From Streptomyces violens (GTDB lineage: Bacteria; Actinomycetota; Actinomycetes; Streptomycetales; Streptomycetaceae): 64,000 bases of DNA. A program made the position numbers and the translations under genes. Within the stretch, counting starts at the first letter, position 1. The number at the start of each line of letters is the position of its first letter. The stretch covers positions 1 to 64,000 of the forward strand of contig NZ_JOBH01000027.1 of assembly GCF_000717745.1 (NCBI RefSeq). The letters are read 5' to 3'. Of the stretch, positions 17,297 to 26,136 are shown piece by piece. Below the pieces are notes generated by a model. That model ran no database searches and was not told where the DNA came from. It was given only the letters and a program-made list of their open reading frames with translations.

Positions 17297-18121
17297 GTGA
17301 CGGGCTCTATGTCAGACGCTGATTCGTCGAAGAACTCCTCGAAGACTCCGTCTGCGGACACGGCCTCGTCCCACACGCTTCTGGAAGGGCGGCTCGGGTA
17401 CAAGCTCGAGTCCGCCCTTCTGGTGCGTGCGCTGACGCACCGCAGTTACGCATACGAGAACGGCGGGCTGCCCACCAACGAACGGCTGGAGTTCCTCGGG
17501 GACTCCGTCCTGGGCCTGGTGGTCACCGACACGCTGTACCGCATCCACCCCGACCTGCCCGAAGGCCAGCTGGCCAAGCTGCGGGCCGCGGTGGTCAACT
17601 CGCGTGCGCTCGCCGAGGTGGGCCGCGGCCTGGACCTCGGTGCCTTCATCCGGCTCGGCCGGGGTGAAGAAGGTACCGGCGGCCGGGACAAGGCATCCAT
17701 CCTCGCCGACACACTCGAAGCGGTCATCGGCGCGGTCTATCTGGACCAGGGCCTCGACGCGGCCTCCGAACTGGTACACCGCCTGTTCGACCCGCTGATC
17801 GAGAAGTCCTCCAGCCTCGGCGCCGGCCTGGACTGGAAGACCAGCCTCCAGGAACTGACCGCAACCGAAGGACTCGGGGTCCCGGAATACCTGGTCACGG
17901 AGACCGGCCCGGACCACGAGAAGACCTTCACTGCTGCCGCCCGCGTCGGTGGTGTCTCGTACGGCACCGGCACCGGCCGCAGCAAGAAGGAAGCCGAGCA
18001 GCAGGCGGCGGAGTCCGCCTGGCGGGAGATCCGCGCGGCGGCGGACGAGACGGCCAAGGCCGCCACGGAAGCCACTACGGAATCCGCCACGGAAGCCGCC
18101 ACCGGCGGTCCCGCGAGCTGA
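17297..18121 (+). CDS. rnc: ribonuclease III
   Basis: 274 residues; double-strand-specific endoribonuclease for rRNA and mRNA processing, and in Streptomyces a global regulator of antibiotic production (absB). The catalytic signature [16 protein letters not shown] is near residue 57. The second acidic cluster is [13 protein letters not shown], and a dsRNA-binding domain ends [16 protein letters not shown]. The last 30 residues are an Ala/Thr/Glu-rich tail. Start GTG 17297 or ATG 17309. Eight nt after rpmF. Confidence 0.96.
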   Translation: MTGSMSDADSSKNSSKTPSADTASSHTLLEGRLGYKLESALLVRALTHRSYAYENGGLPTNERLEFLGDSVLGLVVTDTLYRIHPDLPEGQLAKLRAAVVNSRALAEVGRGLDLGAFIRLGRGEEGTGGRDKASILADTLEAVIGAVYLDQGLDAASELVHRLFDPLIEKSSSLGAGLDWKTSLQELTATEGLGVPEYLVTETGPDHEKTFTAAARVGGVSYGTGTGRSKKEAEQQAAESAWREIRAAADETAKAATEATTESATEAATGGPAS

Positions 18122-18268
18122 ATGCGCGCCGCGTGCCTCGCGCACGCGGGTCCCCGCCCGACCACCCCTTCACAGGGGCAGGACGGGCGGGGTTTCCTTT
18201 TCCCGGCGCCTGGAACCCGCTCGGTCACAGCGCCCCCACCGGACACACCGCCCTCCCGAGGAGATCCC

Positions 18269-19201
18269 TTGCCCGAGCTGCCCGAGGTCGAGGTCGTACG
18301 GCGCGGTCTGGAGCGCTGGGTCAGCGGCCGCACGATCGACACGGTGGAGGTCCTGCACCCGCGGGCGGTGCGCCGCCACACGGCGGGCGGCGCGGACTTC
18401 GCCGCACAGCTGGCCGGCCACCGCGTGGGCGAGGCCCGCCGCCGCGGCAAGTACCTGTGGCTGCCGCTCGCCGGCGACCTCTCGGTACTGGCCCACCTCG
18501 GCATGAGCGGCCAGCTCCTGGTCCAGCCGCAGGACGCGCCCGACGAGAAGCACCTCCGCGTCCGGATCCGCTTCACGGACGCGGCGAACGTACCGGACGC
18601 GTCCCCCGCGGCACCCGGTGTCGCACCGGCCGACGACCTGCCGTCGGACACGATCGACACCGAACTCCGCTTCGTCGACCAGCGCACCTTCGGCGGTCTC
18701 TCCCTCCACCCCACCGTCCCCGGCGACCCCGACGGCCTCCCCGACGTGATCGCCCACATCGCGCGCGACCCCCTCGACGCGGCCTTCGACGACGCCGCCT
18801 TCCACGACGCGCTGCGCCGCCGCCGTACGACGATCAAGCGCGCGCTCCTGGACCAGTCCCTGATCAGCGGCGTCGGCAACATCTACGCCGACGAGGCCCT
18901 CTGGCGCGCCAAGCTCCACTACGACCGCCCCACGGCCACCCTCACCCGCCCCCGCACCACCGAACTCCTCGGCCACATCCGCGACGTCATGACCGCGGCC
19001 CTCGCCGTGGGCGGCACCAGCTTCGACAGCCTCTACGTCAACGTCAACGGCGAATCCGGTTACTTCGAACGCTCCCTGGACGCCTACGGCCGCGAAGACG
19101 AACCCTGCCGCCGCTGCACCACCCCGATCCGCAGACGGCCGTGGATGAACCGGTCGAGCTATTACTGCCCTCGGTGCCAGAGGGTGCCGCGGGCGCGCTA
19201 G
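18269..19201 (+). CDS. mutM: formamidopyrimidine-DNA glycosylase
   Basis: 310 residues; removes 8-oxoguanine and nicks the site. The enzyme needs Pro2 as its catalytic N-terminus, so the start must be TTG 18269 ([15 protein letters not shown]), preceded by the SD GAGGAG; a longer upstream frame is excluded by this. The C-terminal zinc finger is [13 protein letters not shown]...YYCPRCQ. A short variable insert (about residues 110-130) separates the N-terminal strands. Follows rnc as in other actinobacteria. Confidence 0.95.
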   Translation: MPELPEVEVVRRGLERWVSGRTIDTVEVLHPRAVRRHTAGGADFAAQLAGHRVGEARRRGKYLWLPLAGDLSVLAHLGMSGQLLVQPQDAPDEKHLRVRIRFTDAANVPDASPAAPGVAPADDLPSDTIDTELRFVDQRTFGGLSLHPTVPGDPDGLPDVIAHIARDPLDAAFDDAAFHDALRRRRTTIKRALLDQSLISGVGNIYADEALWRAKLHYDRPTATLTRPRTTELLGHIRDVMTAALAVGGTSFDSLYVNVNGESGYFERSLDAYGREDEPCRRCTTPIRRRPWMNRSSYYCPRCQRVPRAR

Positions 19202-19641
19202 CCGCTCCGCTGGGCCTCGAAAGCCGGGCAAACGGCCCGGTGGGCGGGGCGGACCAGCTCACCGGGGAGAGGGGCGAGGCCGCCGAGCCGCACGGCCACG
19301 GGGTCGGCGTAACCCGGGACGGTCACCAGCCGCCAGCGGTGCTGCGAGAGCACCTCTTTCGCAGGGCGGTCTTCCGTGTCCAGGTAGACCCATCGGTCGT
19401 AGTTGGTCGGAAGATGCGCGAGTGCGGCTCGGCAGTCGGGACAGCTCGGTGGCTCCCACCACTCGAAGCTGTCCGGGCCGAGGTCGGCCCGGGGCGGGGC
19501 AGTGGCGCCATCGGCCTTGGCGAGCGCGTTGGCGCAGACGTTCCAGCACTCCTCGCAGAGGACCGCCATGAGCTTGATGCGACCGCGTTCGTGCACGGTT
19601 GGACCGGCTCTGTGGCAGGTCTGACAGGTCTTTTCCCCCAT
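19198..19641 (-). CDS. DUF6083-like cysteine-rich protein
   Basis: 147 residues with three Cys pairs: CQTC near the N-terminus, CEECWNVC and CPDC, suggesting one or two zinc sites. [18 protein letters not shown] and [18 protein letters not shown] are recognisable segments of the Streptomyces DUF6083 family. Function unknown. The gene ends inside the mutM stop (4-nt overlap, opposite strand) and is absent from the strictly conserved backbone as I remember it, so it is an accessory gene. Confidence 0.7.
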   Translation of the reverse strand: MGEKTCQTCHRAGPTVHERGRIKLMAVLCEECWNVCANALAKADGATAPPRADLGPDSFEWWEPPSCPDCRAALAHLPTNYDRWVYLDTEDRPAKEVLSQHRWRLVTVPGYADPVAVRLGGLAPLPGELVRPAHRAVCPAFEAQRSG

Positions 19642-19718
19642 GAACCGGAGAGTGAACGCCGACGTTCACAGGGCGGCAGGGCGCAAGCGGGGGCGCGTGG
19701 GTGCGCAGTGCCTGGCGT

Positions 19719-20756
19719 TCAGAAGCCGAAGTCCTGGGTCCACCAAGGGCCGGTCGGGGACTGGGTGAGGCCTACGCCGAGGGTTCGGTAGGTGCAGTTG
19801 AGGATGTTGGCGCGGTGGCCGGGGCTGTTCATCCAGGAGTCCATGACGGCCTGGGGAGTGGCCTGGCCTCGGGCGATGTTCTCGCCGCCGAGGCCGGTGA
19901 TGCCGGCGGTCTTCGCGCGGTCCCAGGGGGTGGCGCCGTCCGGGTCGGTGTGGGCGAAGAAGTCGCGGCGGGCCATGTCCTCGCTGAAGGTCTGCGCCAG
20001 GTCGGTGAGGCCCGGGTCCGGGGTGAGCGGGGCGCAGCCCGCCTTGTCGCGTTCCTTGTTGACGAGGGAGAGGACCTGGGAGGTGGCCGAGGAGGGGGCG
20101 GGGGGTGAGGCCGTCGCGCGGGGCTTGGAGGGGGTGGTGTCGTCGGTGCCGGGGCGGGTGGTCTCGGGGCGGTCGCCGTCCTTGCCGGACGTACCGGCGC
20201 GGGGGGTGCCGGACCCGGACGTGCCGTCGGGTGAGGTGCCGTTGCCGGGCGCGCCGGCCGTCGGGCCGGATGACGTGCCCGCGGAAGGTGATGCGCTGGG
20301 GGCTGTGCCGCCGGGTGCGTCCGGGCGGGGGGCGCCGCGGTCGGCCGGGAGCGGGGAGCGGGCGCCCTGGGTGGTGGTCACGTCCGGCAGTGCGCCGGTG
20401 CTGATGCGGCCACCGGGGCCCTCCGCGCTCCCCGGGTCGTACGGGCCGCTCCCCGGCAGCAGACCCGCCGACACGGCCACGGCCCCCATCGCCAGCGCAG
20501 CCGACACGCCCAGCAGGCCGGTCCGTACGGGAGTGGTGCGGAGGATGCCACCGGGGCGGAAGGGGCTGGTGGGACGAAAGGGGCCAGAGGGAACAGGGGC
20601 AGGGGGGCCGGGCACCCGGGCGGAGTGCTGGGCGCCGCCCGAAGAAGGGCCCGCGGAGCTCAGCGGAGCCGCCGGGCGGTGGGCGCGGTGGCGGCCCGTG
20701 GCGGGTTCGGCGGCCGGCGCTCCGGGTACGGGAGCGGTGCGTCGGTGGCGGCCCAT
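19719..20756 (-). CDS. secreted or membrane-anchored CAP (SCP/PR-1) domain protein
   Basis: 345 residues. An Arg/Pro-rich cytoplasmic N-terminus is followed by a hydrophobic segment at about 86-108 (GLLGVSAALAMGAVAVSAGL), a long Ser/Thr/Pro/Gly linker (110-215), and a C-terminal CAP domain. CAP motifs: LVNKERDKAGC, FFAHTDPDGATPWDRA, GENIARGQ and NSPGHRANILNC. The bacterial CAP domain is extracellular; roles include wall binding or protease-like activity, not proven. The single-TM topology suggests an exported, wall-facing protein. Confidence 0.85.
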   Translation of the reverse strand: MGRHRRTAPVPGAPAAEPATGRHRAHRPAAPLSSAGPSSGGAQHSARVPGPPAPVPSGPFRPTSPFRPGGILRTTPVRTGLLGVSAALAMGAVAVSAGLLPGSGPYDPGSAEGPGGRISTGALPDVTTTQGARSPLPADRGAPRPDAPGGTAPSASPSAGTSSGPTAGAPGNGTSPDGTSGSGTPRAGTSGKDGDRPETTRPGTDDTTPSKPRATASPPAPSSATSQVLSLVNKERDKAGCAPLTPDPGLTDLAQTFSEDMARRDFFAHTDPDGATPWDRAKTAGITGLGGENIARGQATPQAVMDSWMNSPGHRANILNCTYRTLGVGLTQSPTGPWWTQDFGF

Positions 20757-20773
20757 CCCGTGACTTCCTTCCG

Positions 20774-20794
20774 TTCACGAATGTCGTATGTGAA
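20774..20794. promoter_or_regulatory. dyad upstream of the CAP-domain gene
   Basis: TTCAC (20774-20778), 11 nt, GTGAA (20790-20794); perfect arms. It lies 18-38 nt before the minus-strand start codon, where a repressor site or -10 region would be expected. Short arms, so weak evidence. Confidence 0.3.
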
Positions 20795-20890
20795 TCACCC
20801 GTACGAGTGACCGGTGATGCCGAGTGACAGTACGGCACGACGTATGGGGCCGAAGTGCTTGCTGAGCAATTGGCCGGTTAGCGTGCACAC

Positions 20891-21172
20891 ATGAACGAAG
20901 ATGTCCGTCTGACGGCCTGGGTGCGCGGCCGTGTGCAAGGTGTCGGCTTCCGATGGTTCACCCGGGCCAACGCGCTGCGCATCGGGGGGCTCGTCGGCTT
21001 CGCAATCAACCGGGAGGACGGCCGCGTCCAGGTCGTCGCCGAGGGCCCCCGGGAGCGGTGCGAGGAGTTGCTGGAGTGGCTGCGGACCGGGGACACGCCC
21101 GGCCGGGTCGACGGTGTGAGTGAGATTTGGGACACGCCGCGAGGCGGGTACGACGGCTTCGCGATCCGCTGA
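20891..21172 (+). CDS. acyP: acylphosphatase
   Basis: 93 residues; hydrolyses acyl phosphates. The phosphate cradle [12 protein letters not shown] with its catalytic Arg, and the Asn in [14 protein letters not shown], are conserved. A -10-like TAGCGT (20879-20884) ends 6 nt before ATG 20891 and no SD is visible, so the mRNA is probably leaderless. Acylphosphatase genes sit upstream of smc in many actinobacteria. Confidence 0.93.
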   Translation: MNEDVRLTAWVRGRVQGVGFRWFTRANALRIGGLVGFAINREDGRVQVVAEGPRERCEELLEWLRTGDTPGRVDGVSEIWDTPRGGYDGFAIR

Positions 21173-21552
21173 CGGAGGGCGCCGACCCGTCGCCCGGGCC
21201 GCCCGCGACCCGTTCCATGACGTGCGGCAGGAACCTGCTGGAGGCAGAAACCGCCTGGTGGTTGCCAATTCCGCCGACCCGTGGAAAGCTGCGGCAGTAA
21301 GGATGATCTCCACGCCCCGGGGCCGTTTCCGGAGCGCCGCCGCGAGTCTTCAGCAGGCGTGTGCGCTCACGAGCCCTTGGATACGGGCTGTGATCGTGTT
21401 GACCGTCAATCCATTTGGTGAGACTCTGGAATCCCCGCGCACCTTAGCTGTTTGGCATTGCGTAGACCAAAGAATGCCAGACACCGCGGGTGCGATTCCC
21501 TCACGACCCACCACCGCTTCGGTCGGTCACTCAGTGTGGAGGACCATCCATC
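21173..21552. other. 380-nt non-coding stretch between acyP and the small coiled-coil gene
   Basis: I see no convincing gene. It holds overlapping dyads TGGCATT (21453-21459)/AATGCCA (21473-21479) and TTTGG (21451-21455)/CCAAA (21667 equivalent at 21467-21471). This suggests a protein-binding site or RNA hairpin in a long leader for the gene at 21553. Confidence 0.35.
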
Positions 21553-21759
21553 ATGGCAAAGGCGCTTCTCGGTTACGTCGGCGGCTCCGACCCCCGAGTC
21601 CTCGCCGAGATGCGACGGCTTCAGCAGCGCGTTCAGGATCTGGAATCCGAGCTTGTCAGGATCCAGGCGGAGAACGACGCGCTGTCCGCTGCCGCACGTC
21701 ACGGCGACCGGCTGCTCGACAGCATCGACGTACCCCAGGCGGAGCCGGCGCTCACCTGA
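21553..21759 (+). CDS. small conserved coiled-coil protein
   Basis: 68 residues. After MAKALLGYVGGSDPRV comes a heptad-rich helix (RRLQQRVQDLESELVRIQAE) and the conserved end VPQAEPALT. I recognise it as a very conserved small protein upstream of smc in Streptomyces with no assigned role; a dimeric coiled coil is likely. Start ATG 21553 with GGAGGACC upstream. A terminator hairpin with a UUCG tetraloop follows. Confidence 0.85.
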   Translation: MAKALLGYVGGSDPRVLAEMRRLQQRVQDLESELVRIQAENDALSAAARHGDRLLDSIDVPQAEPALT

Positions 21760-21824
21760 CCCTCGCCCCAAGGGACGGTCGGGCTGAAACGACAGCCACT
21801 TGAGGCACCGCTCTATGAAGATTC

Positions 21825-21846
21825 AAGGGACGCTTCGGCGTCCCTT
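21825..21846 (+). terminator. UUCG-tetraloop terminator hairpin
   Basis: Perfect 9-bp stem AAGGGACGC/GCGTCCCTT with loop TTCG, 66 nt after the small coiled-coil gene. The stable tetraloop makes a bona fide RNA hairpin very likely. Confidence 0.75.
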
Positions 21847-22050
21847 CGTCGTTCACGCCCCCGCTTCCCGGTGGCCTCTTACCGCTTACCGTCTGATGTG
21901 CCCTGCACGTTCCGTGGCGAAACCGAAAAGGGCCGGGCACAGCCGGAGGCGCCGTCCGTGGACCGCTCGTACGAGCGCTCTCGGCGCGGCGCGCCAGGAC
22001 CGGTCGGGACGACCACGGTCATAGGCGCGCGAAAGGTAGAGTCCAACGGC

Positions 22051-25000
22051 GTGCACCTCAAGAGCCTGACCCTGCGAGGATTCAAGTCCTTCGCGTCCGC
22101 CACCACGCTGCGCTTCGAGCCCGGCATCACCTGCGTCGTGGGCCCCAACGGGTCCGGCAAGTCGAACGTGGTGGACGCGCTCTCCTGGGTCATGGGCGAG
22201 CAGGGCGCGAAGTCGCTGCGCGGCGGCAAGATGGAGGACGTCATCTTCGCCGGCACCACGGGCCGCCCGCCCCTGGGCCGCGCCGAGGTCTCCCTCACGA
22301 TCGACAACTCCGACGGCGCGCTGCCCATCGACTACGCCGAGGTCACGATCACGCGGATCATGTTCCGCAACGGCGGCAGCGAGTACCAGCTCAACGGTGA
22401 CACCTGCCGGCTGCTGGACATCCAGGAGCTGCTGTCGGACTCCGGTATCGGCCGCGAGATGCACGTCATCGTCGGGCAGGGCCAGCTCGACGGCGTACTG
22501 CACGCCGACCCGATGGGCCGCCGCGCCTTCATCGAGGAGGCGGCGGGCGTACTGAAGCACCGGAAGCGCAAGGAGAAGGCGCTGCGGAAGCTGGACGCGA
22601 TGCAGGCGAACCTCGCGCGTGTCCAGGACCTCACCGACGAGCTGCGCCGCCAGCTCAAGCCGCTCGGCCGGCAGGCCGCCGTCGCCCGCCGCGCCGCCGT
22701 CATCCAGGCCGACCTGCGCGACGCCCGGCTGCGGCTGCTCGCCGACGACCTGGTCACGCTGCGCGAGGCGCTCCGTGCGGAGATCGCCGACGAGGCCGCG
22801 CTCAAGCAGCGCCGGGAGGCCACCGAGGCCGAGCTGAAGGAGGCGTTGCGGCGCGAGGCGGCCCTGGAGGAAGAGGTACGGACGCTGACGCCGCGGCTGC
22901 AGCGCGCCCAGCAGACCTGGTACGAGCTGTCGCAGCTCGCGGAGCGGGTACGCGGCACGATCTCGCTCGCCGACGCGCGGGTGAAGAGCGCGCAGACCGC
23001 GCCCCCCGAAGAGCGGCGCGGCCGCGACCCGGAGGAGATGGAGCGCGAGGCGGCCCGCATCCGGGAGCAGGAGGCGGAGCTGGAGGCCGCGCTGGAGGCG
23101 GCGACCCGGGCGCTGGACGACATGGTCGAGCACCGCGCCGAGCTGGAACGGCAGCTCCAGGACGAGGAGCGCCGGCTGCGGGACGCCGCGCGGGCCATCG
23201 CCGACCGGCGCGAGGGCCTGGCGCGGCTGCACGGCCAGGCCACCGCGGCCCGCGGCCGGGCCGCCTCGGCCCAGGCGGAGATCGACCGGCTGGCCGAGTC
23301 GCGGGACGCGGCGCAGGCCCGCGCGGAGGCGGCGCAGCAGGAGTACGAGCAGCTCAAGGCCGAGGTCGACGGGCTGGACGCGGGCGACGAGGAGCTGGCG
23401 GGGCAGCACGAGCGGGCCAAGGAGGAGCTGGCGGAGGCGGAGCGCGTACTGACCGCGGCCCGCGAGGCGCTGACCTCGGTGGAGCGCAAGCGCGCCGCGA
23501 CGGCGGCGCGGCACGACGCGCTGGCGCTGGGGCTGCGCCGCAAGGACGGTACGGGTGCGCTGCTGGCCGCCGCCGACCGGCTGGGCGGGCTGCTGGGCCC
23601 GGCGGCCGAGCTGCTGACCGTACAGCAGGGGTACGAGATCCCGGTCGCGGCGGCGCTCGGCGCGGCGGCCGACGCGATCGCCGTCGCCGACCCGGCGACC
23701 GCGGCGGAGGCCATCCGGCTGCTGCGCAAGCAGGACGCGGGACGCGCGGTCCTCCTCCCGGCGACGGCGGCGGACCGCCCGCTGACCGGGACGGCGGGGG
23801 AGCGGTCCATGGTGGGGACGCTGGGCGATACGTCTCTGCATGACGGGGCGACAGGGGCAGCTGTACCGGGTGGAGCTGACGGTACGTCGGACAGTGAGCG
23901 GACCGCCGGGAGGCCCGAGGGCACCCCGTACAACGAAGCGCACACCGACAGCGAGAACCCCGCGATTCCGGGTGCGCGTACCGGTCCGGACGCCGGTCCC
24001 GAAGTACCCCATGACGACAGCCCCGTCGTTTCCGTACCGGCCGCGCGCACCCCCGACGGGCCGCCCGCTGCCGCTGAACTGGTCGACGGGCCCGCCGAGT
24101 TGCTGCCCGCCGTGCGGCGGCTGCTGCGCGATGTCGTCGTGGTGAGCACGTTGGAGGACGCCGAGGACCTGGTCGCCGCGCGGCCCGGCGTGATCGCCGT
24201 GACCGCCGAAGGCGACCTGCTCGGGGCGCACTTCGCGCAGGGCGGGTCGGCCGGGGCGCCGAGCCTGCTGGAGGTGCAGGCGTCCGTCGACGAGGCGGCG
24301 GCGGAGCTGGCGGAGCTGGCCGCGCGCTGCGAGGAGCTGGCGGAGGAGCAGCGGCTGGCCACCGAGCGGCGGGCCGAACGGGCCGCGCTGGTCGAGGAGC
24401 TGGCGGAGCGTCGGCGGGTGGCCGACCGCGAGAAGTCGCAGGTCGCCCAGGCACTGGGGCGGCTCGGCGGGCAGGCCAGAGGTGCCGCGGGCGAGGCCGA
24501 GCGGTCGGCGGCCGCGGTCGCCAAGGCCGAGGAGGCGCTGGCCCGGGCCACCGAGGAGGCCGAGGAGCTGGCGGAACGTCTCGCCGTGGCCGAGGAGGAC
24601 CCGGGGGAGGAGGAGCCGGACACCGCCGTACGGGACCGGCTCGCCGCCGACGGGGCCAACGCCCGGCAGACCGAGATGGAGGCGCGCCTCCAGGTCCGTA
24701 CGCACGAGGAGCGCGTGAAGGGGCTCGCGGGACGGGCGGACGGGCTGGACCGGGCGGCGCGCGCCGAACGCGACGCGCGGGCGCGGGCCGAGCAGCGGCG
24801 CGCCCGGCTGCGCCACGAGGCGCGGGTCGCCTCGGCGGTCGCCGACGGCGCGCGGCAGCTGCTCGCGCATGTCGAGGTCTCGCTCGTGCGGGCCGAGGAG
24901 GAGCGGGCCGCGGCCGAGCGGGCGAAGGCCGAGCGCGAGCAGGCGCTGGTCGCCGAGCGCAACCAGGGCCGCGAGCTGAAGGACGCGCTGGACAAGCTCA

Positions 25001-25860
25001 CCGACTCGGTGCACCGAGGCGAGGTGCTGGGCGCCGAGAAGCGCATGAAGATCGAGCAGCTGGAGACCAAGGCACTGGAGGAGCTGGGCGTCGAGCCGGC
25101 CGGGCTGGTCGCCGAGTACGGCCCCGACCAGCTCGTACCGCCGTCACCTGCCGCCGAGGGCGAGGAACTGCCGGAGGACCCGGAGCATCCGCGGAACCAG
25201 CCGGTGCCGTTCGTGCGGGCCGAGCAGGAGAAGCGGCTGAAGGCCGCCGAGCGCGCGTACCAGCAGCTCGGCAAGGTGAATCCGCTGGCGCTGGAGGAGT
25301 TCGCGGCGCTGGAGGAGCGTCACAAGTTCCTCAGCGAGCAGCTGGAGGACCTGAAGAAGACCCGCGCGGACCTGCTGCAGGTCGTCAAGGAGGTCGACGA
25401 GCGGGTCGAGCAAGTGTTCACGGAGGCGTACTGGGACACCGCCCGCGAGTTCGAGGGCGTCTTCGCGCGGCTGTTCCCGGGCGGCGAGGGCCGGCTCGTC
25501 CTGACCGACCCGGACAACATGCTGACCACCGGCGTGGACGTGGAGGCGCGGCCGCCGGGCAAGAAGGTCAAGCGGCTCTCGCTGCTCTCGGGCGGCGAGC
25601 GGTCGCTGACCGCGGTGGCGCTGCTGGTGTCGATCTTCAAGGCGCGGCCGAGCCCGTTCTACGTGATGGACGAGGTCGAGGCGGCGCTGGACGACACCAA
25701 CCTGCAGCGGCTGATCCGGATCATGGAGGAGCTGCAGGAGAGCTCCCAGCTGATCGTGATCACGCACCAGAAGCGGACCATGGAGGTCGCGGACGCGCTC
25801 TATGGCGTGTCCATGCAGGGCGACGGTGTATCGAAGGTCATCAGTCAGCGGCTGCACTGA
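22051..25860 (+). CDS. smc: chromosome segregation protein SMC
   Basis: 1269 residues; ATPase of the bacterial condensin complex (with ScpA/ScpB). The N-terminal head has Walker A GPNGSGKSNVVDAL (about residue 32). Long coiled coils flank a hinge at about 510-690, and the C-terminal head has the signature LSGGERSLTAVALL and Walker B VMDEVEAALDD. The start is GTG 22051 (VHLKSLTLRGFKSF), where homology begins, although the frame is open upstream. The hinge carries a low-complexity insert of about 100 residues, making the protein longer than the usual 1150-1200. Confidence 0.97.
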   Translation: MHLKSLTLRGFKSFASATTLRFEPGITCVVGPNGSGKSNVVDALSWVMGEQGAKSLRGGKMEDVIFAGTTGRPPLGRAEVSLTIDNSDGALPIDYAEVTITRIMFRNGGSEYQLNGDTCRLLDIQELLSDSGIGREMHVIVGQGQLDGVLHADPMGRRAFIEEAAGVLKHRKRKEKALRKLDAMQANLARVQDLTDELRRQLKPLGRQAAVARRAAVIQADLRDARLRLLADDLVTLREALRAEIADEAALKQRREATEAELKEALRREAALEEEVRTLTPRLQRAQQTWYELSQLAERVRGTISLADARVKSAQTAPPEERRGRDPEEMEREAARIREQEAELEAALEAATRALDDMVEHRAELERQLQDEERRLRDAARAIADRREGLARLHGQATAARGRAASAQAEIDRLAESRDAAQARAEAAQQEYEQLKAEVDGLDAGDEELAGQHERAKEELAEAERVLTAAREALTSVERKRAATAARHDALALGLRRKDGTGALLAAADRLGGLLGPAAELLTVQQGYEIPVAAALGAAADAIAVADPATAAEAIRLLRKQDAGRAVLLPATAADRPLTGTAGERSMVGTLGDTSLHDGATGAAVPGGADGTSDSERTAGRPEGTPYNEAHTDSENPAIPGARTGPDAGPEVPHDDSPVVSVPAARTPDGPPAAAELVDGPAELLPAVRRLLRDVVVVSTLEDAEDLVAARPGVIAVTAEGDLLGAHFAQGGSAGAPSLLEVQASVDEAAAELAELAARCEELAEEQRLATERRAERAALVEELAERRRVADREKSQVAQALGRLGGQARGAAGEAERSAAAVAKAEEALARATEEAEELAERLAVAEEDPGEEEPDTAVRDRLAADGANARQTEMEARLQVRTHEERVKGLAGRADGLDRAARAERDARARAEQRRARLRHEARVASAVADGARQLLAHVEVSLVRAEEERAAAERAKAEREQALVAERNQGRELKDALDKLTDSVHRGEVLGAEKRMKIEQLETKALEELGVEPAGLVAEYGPDQLVPPSPAAEGEELPEDPEHPRNQPVPFVRAEQEKRLKAAERAYQQLGKVNPLALEEFAALEERHKFLSEQLEDLKKTRADLLQVVKEVDERVEQVFTEAYWDTAREFEGVFARLFPGGEGRLVLTDPDNMLTTGVDVEARPPGKKVKRLSLLSGGERSLTAVALLVSIFKARPSPFYVMDEVEAALDDTNLQRLIRIMEELQESSQLIVITHQKRTMEVADALYGVSMQGDGVSKVISQRLH

Positions 25861-26002
25861 GGCGCTGTGCATGGGTGGGGACACGGGTGGGAACACGCGT
25901 GTGGGCCGCCGACCTGCAGCGTTCGCGGCAGTGTTCACAACATGAACTCAACATGAAGCTGCTTGCCGACAGTGACGGGTTAAATCAATTCCGTACCCCC
26001 TA

Positions 26003-26030
26003 TTGACTTAGAAACTTGAAGGCATAGTCT
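26003..26030 (+). promoter_or_regulatory. glcP promoter
   Basis: TTGACT (26003-26008), 16-nt spacer, TAGTCT (26025-26030). This is the best sigma-70-type promoter seen in the window. It is followed at once by the operator-like palindrome. Confidence 0.65.
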
Positions 26031-26056
26031 CTGCAACGTTGCTTTTACCTTCAAGT
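26014..26056. promoter_or_regulatory. nested palindromes at the glcP transcription start
   Basis: Inner perfect palindrome GCAACGTTGC (26033-26042) has the CG-centred look of LacI-family operators. The outer perfect inverted repeat ACTTGAAGG (26014-26022)/CCTTCAAGT (26048-26056) brackets it and overlaps the -10 box. Binding here would block transcription. Confidence 0.6.
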
Positions 26057-26136
26057 GGTGCGTGCCGCGTTCGCAGCCGCCCCTGGAGGGCCAGCCCCCG
26101 ACGCCCGGCAGCGCAGCCGGGCCACTGGAGTACACG

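Noticed and set aside
21406..21771. A 121-codon minus-strand frame opposite the small coiled-coil gene
   Set aside because: The plus-strand protein is a recognised conserved small protein; the antisense frame has no features.
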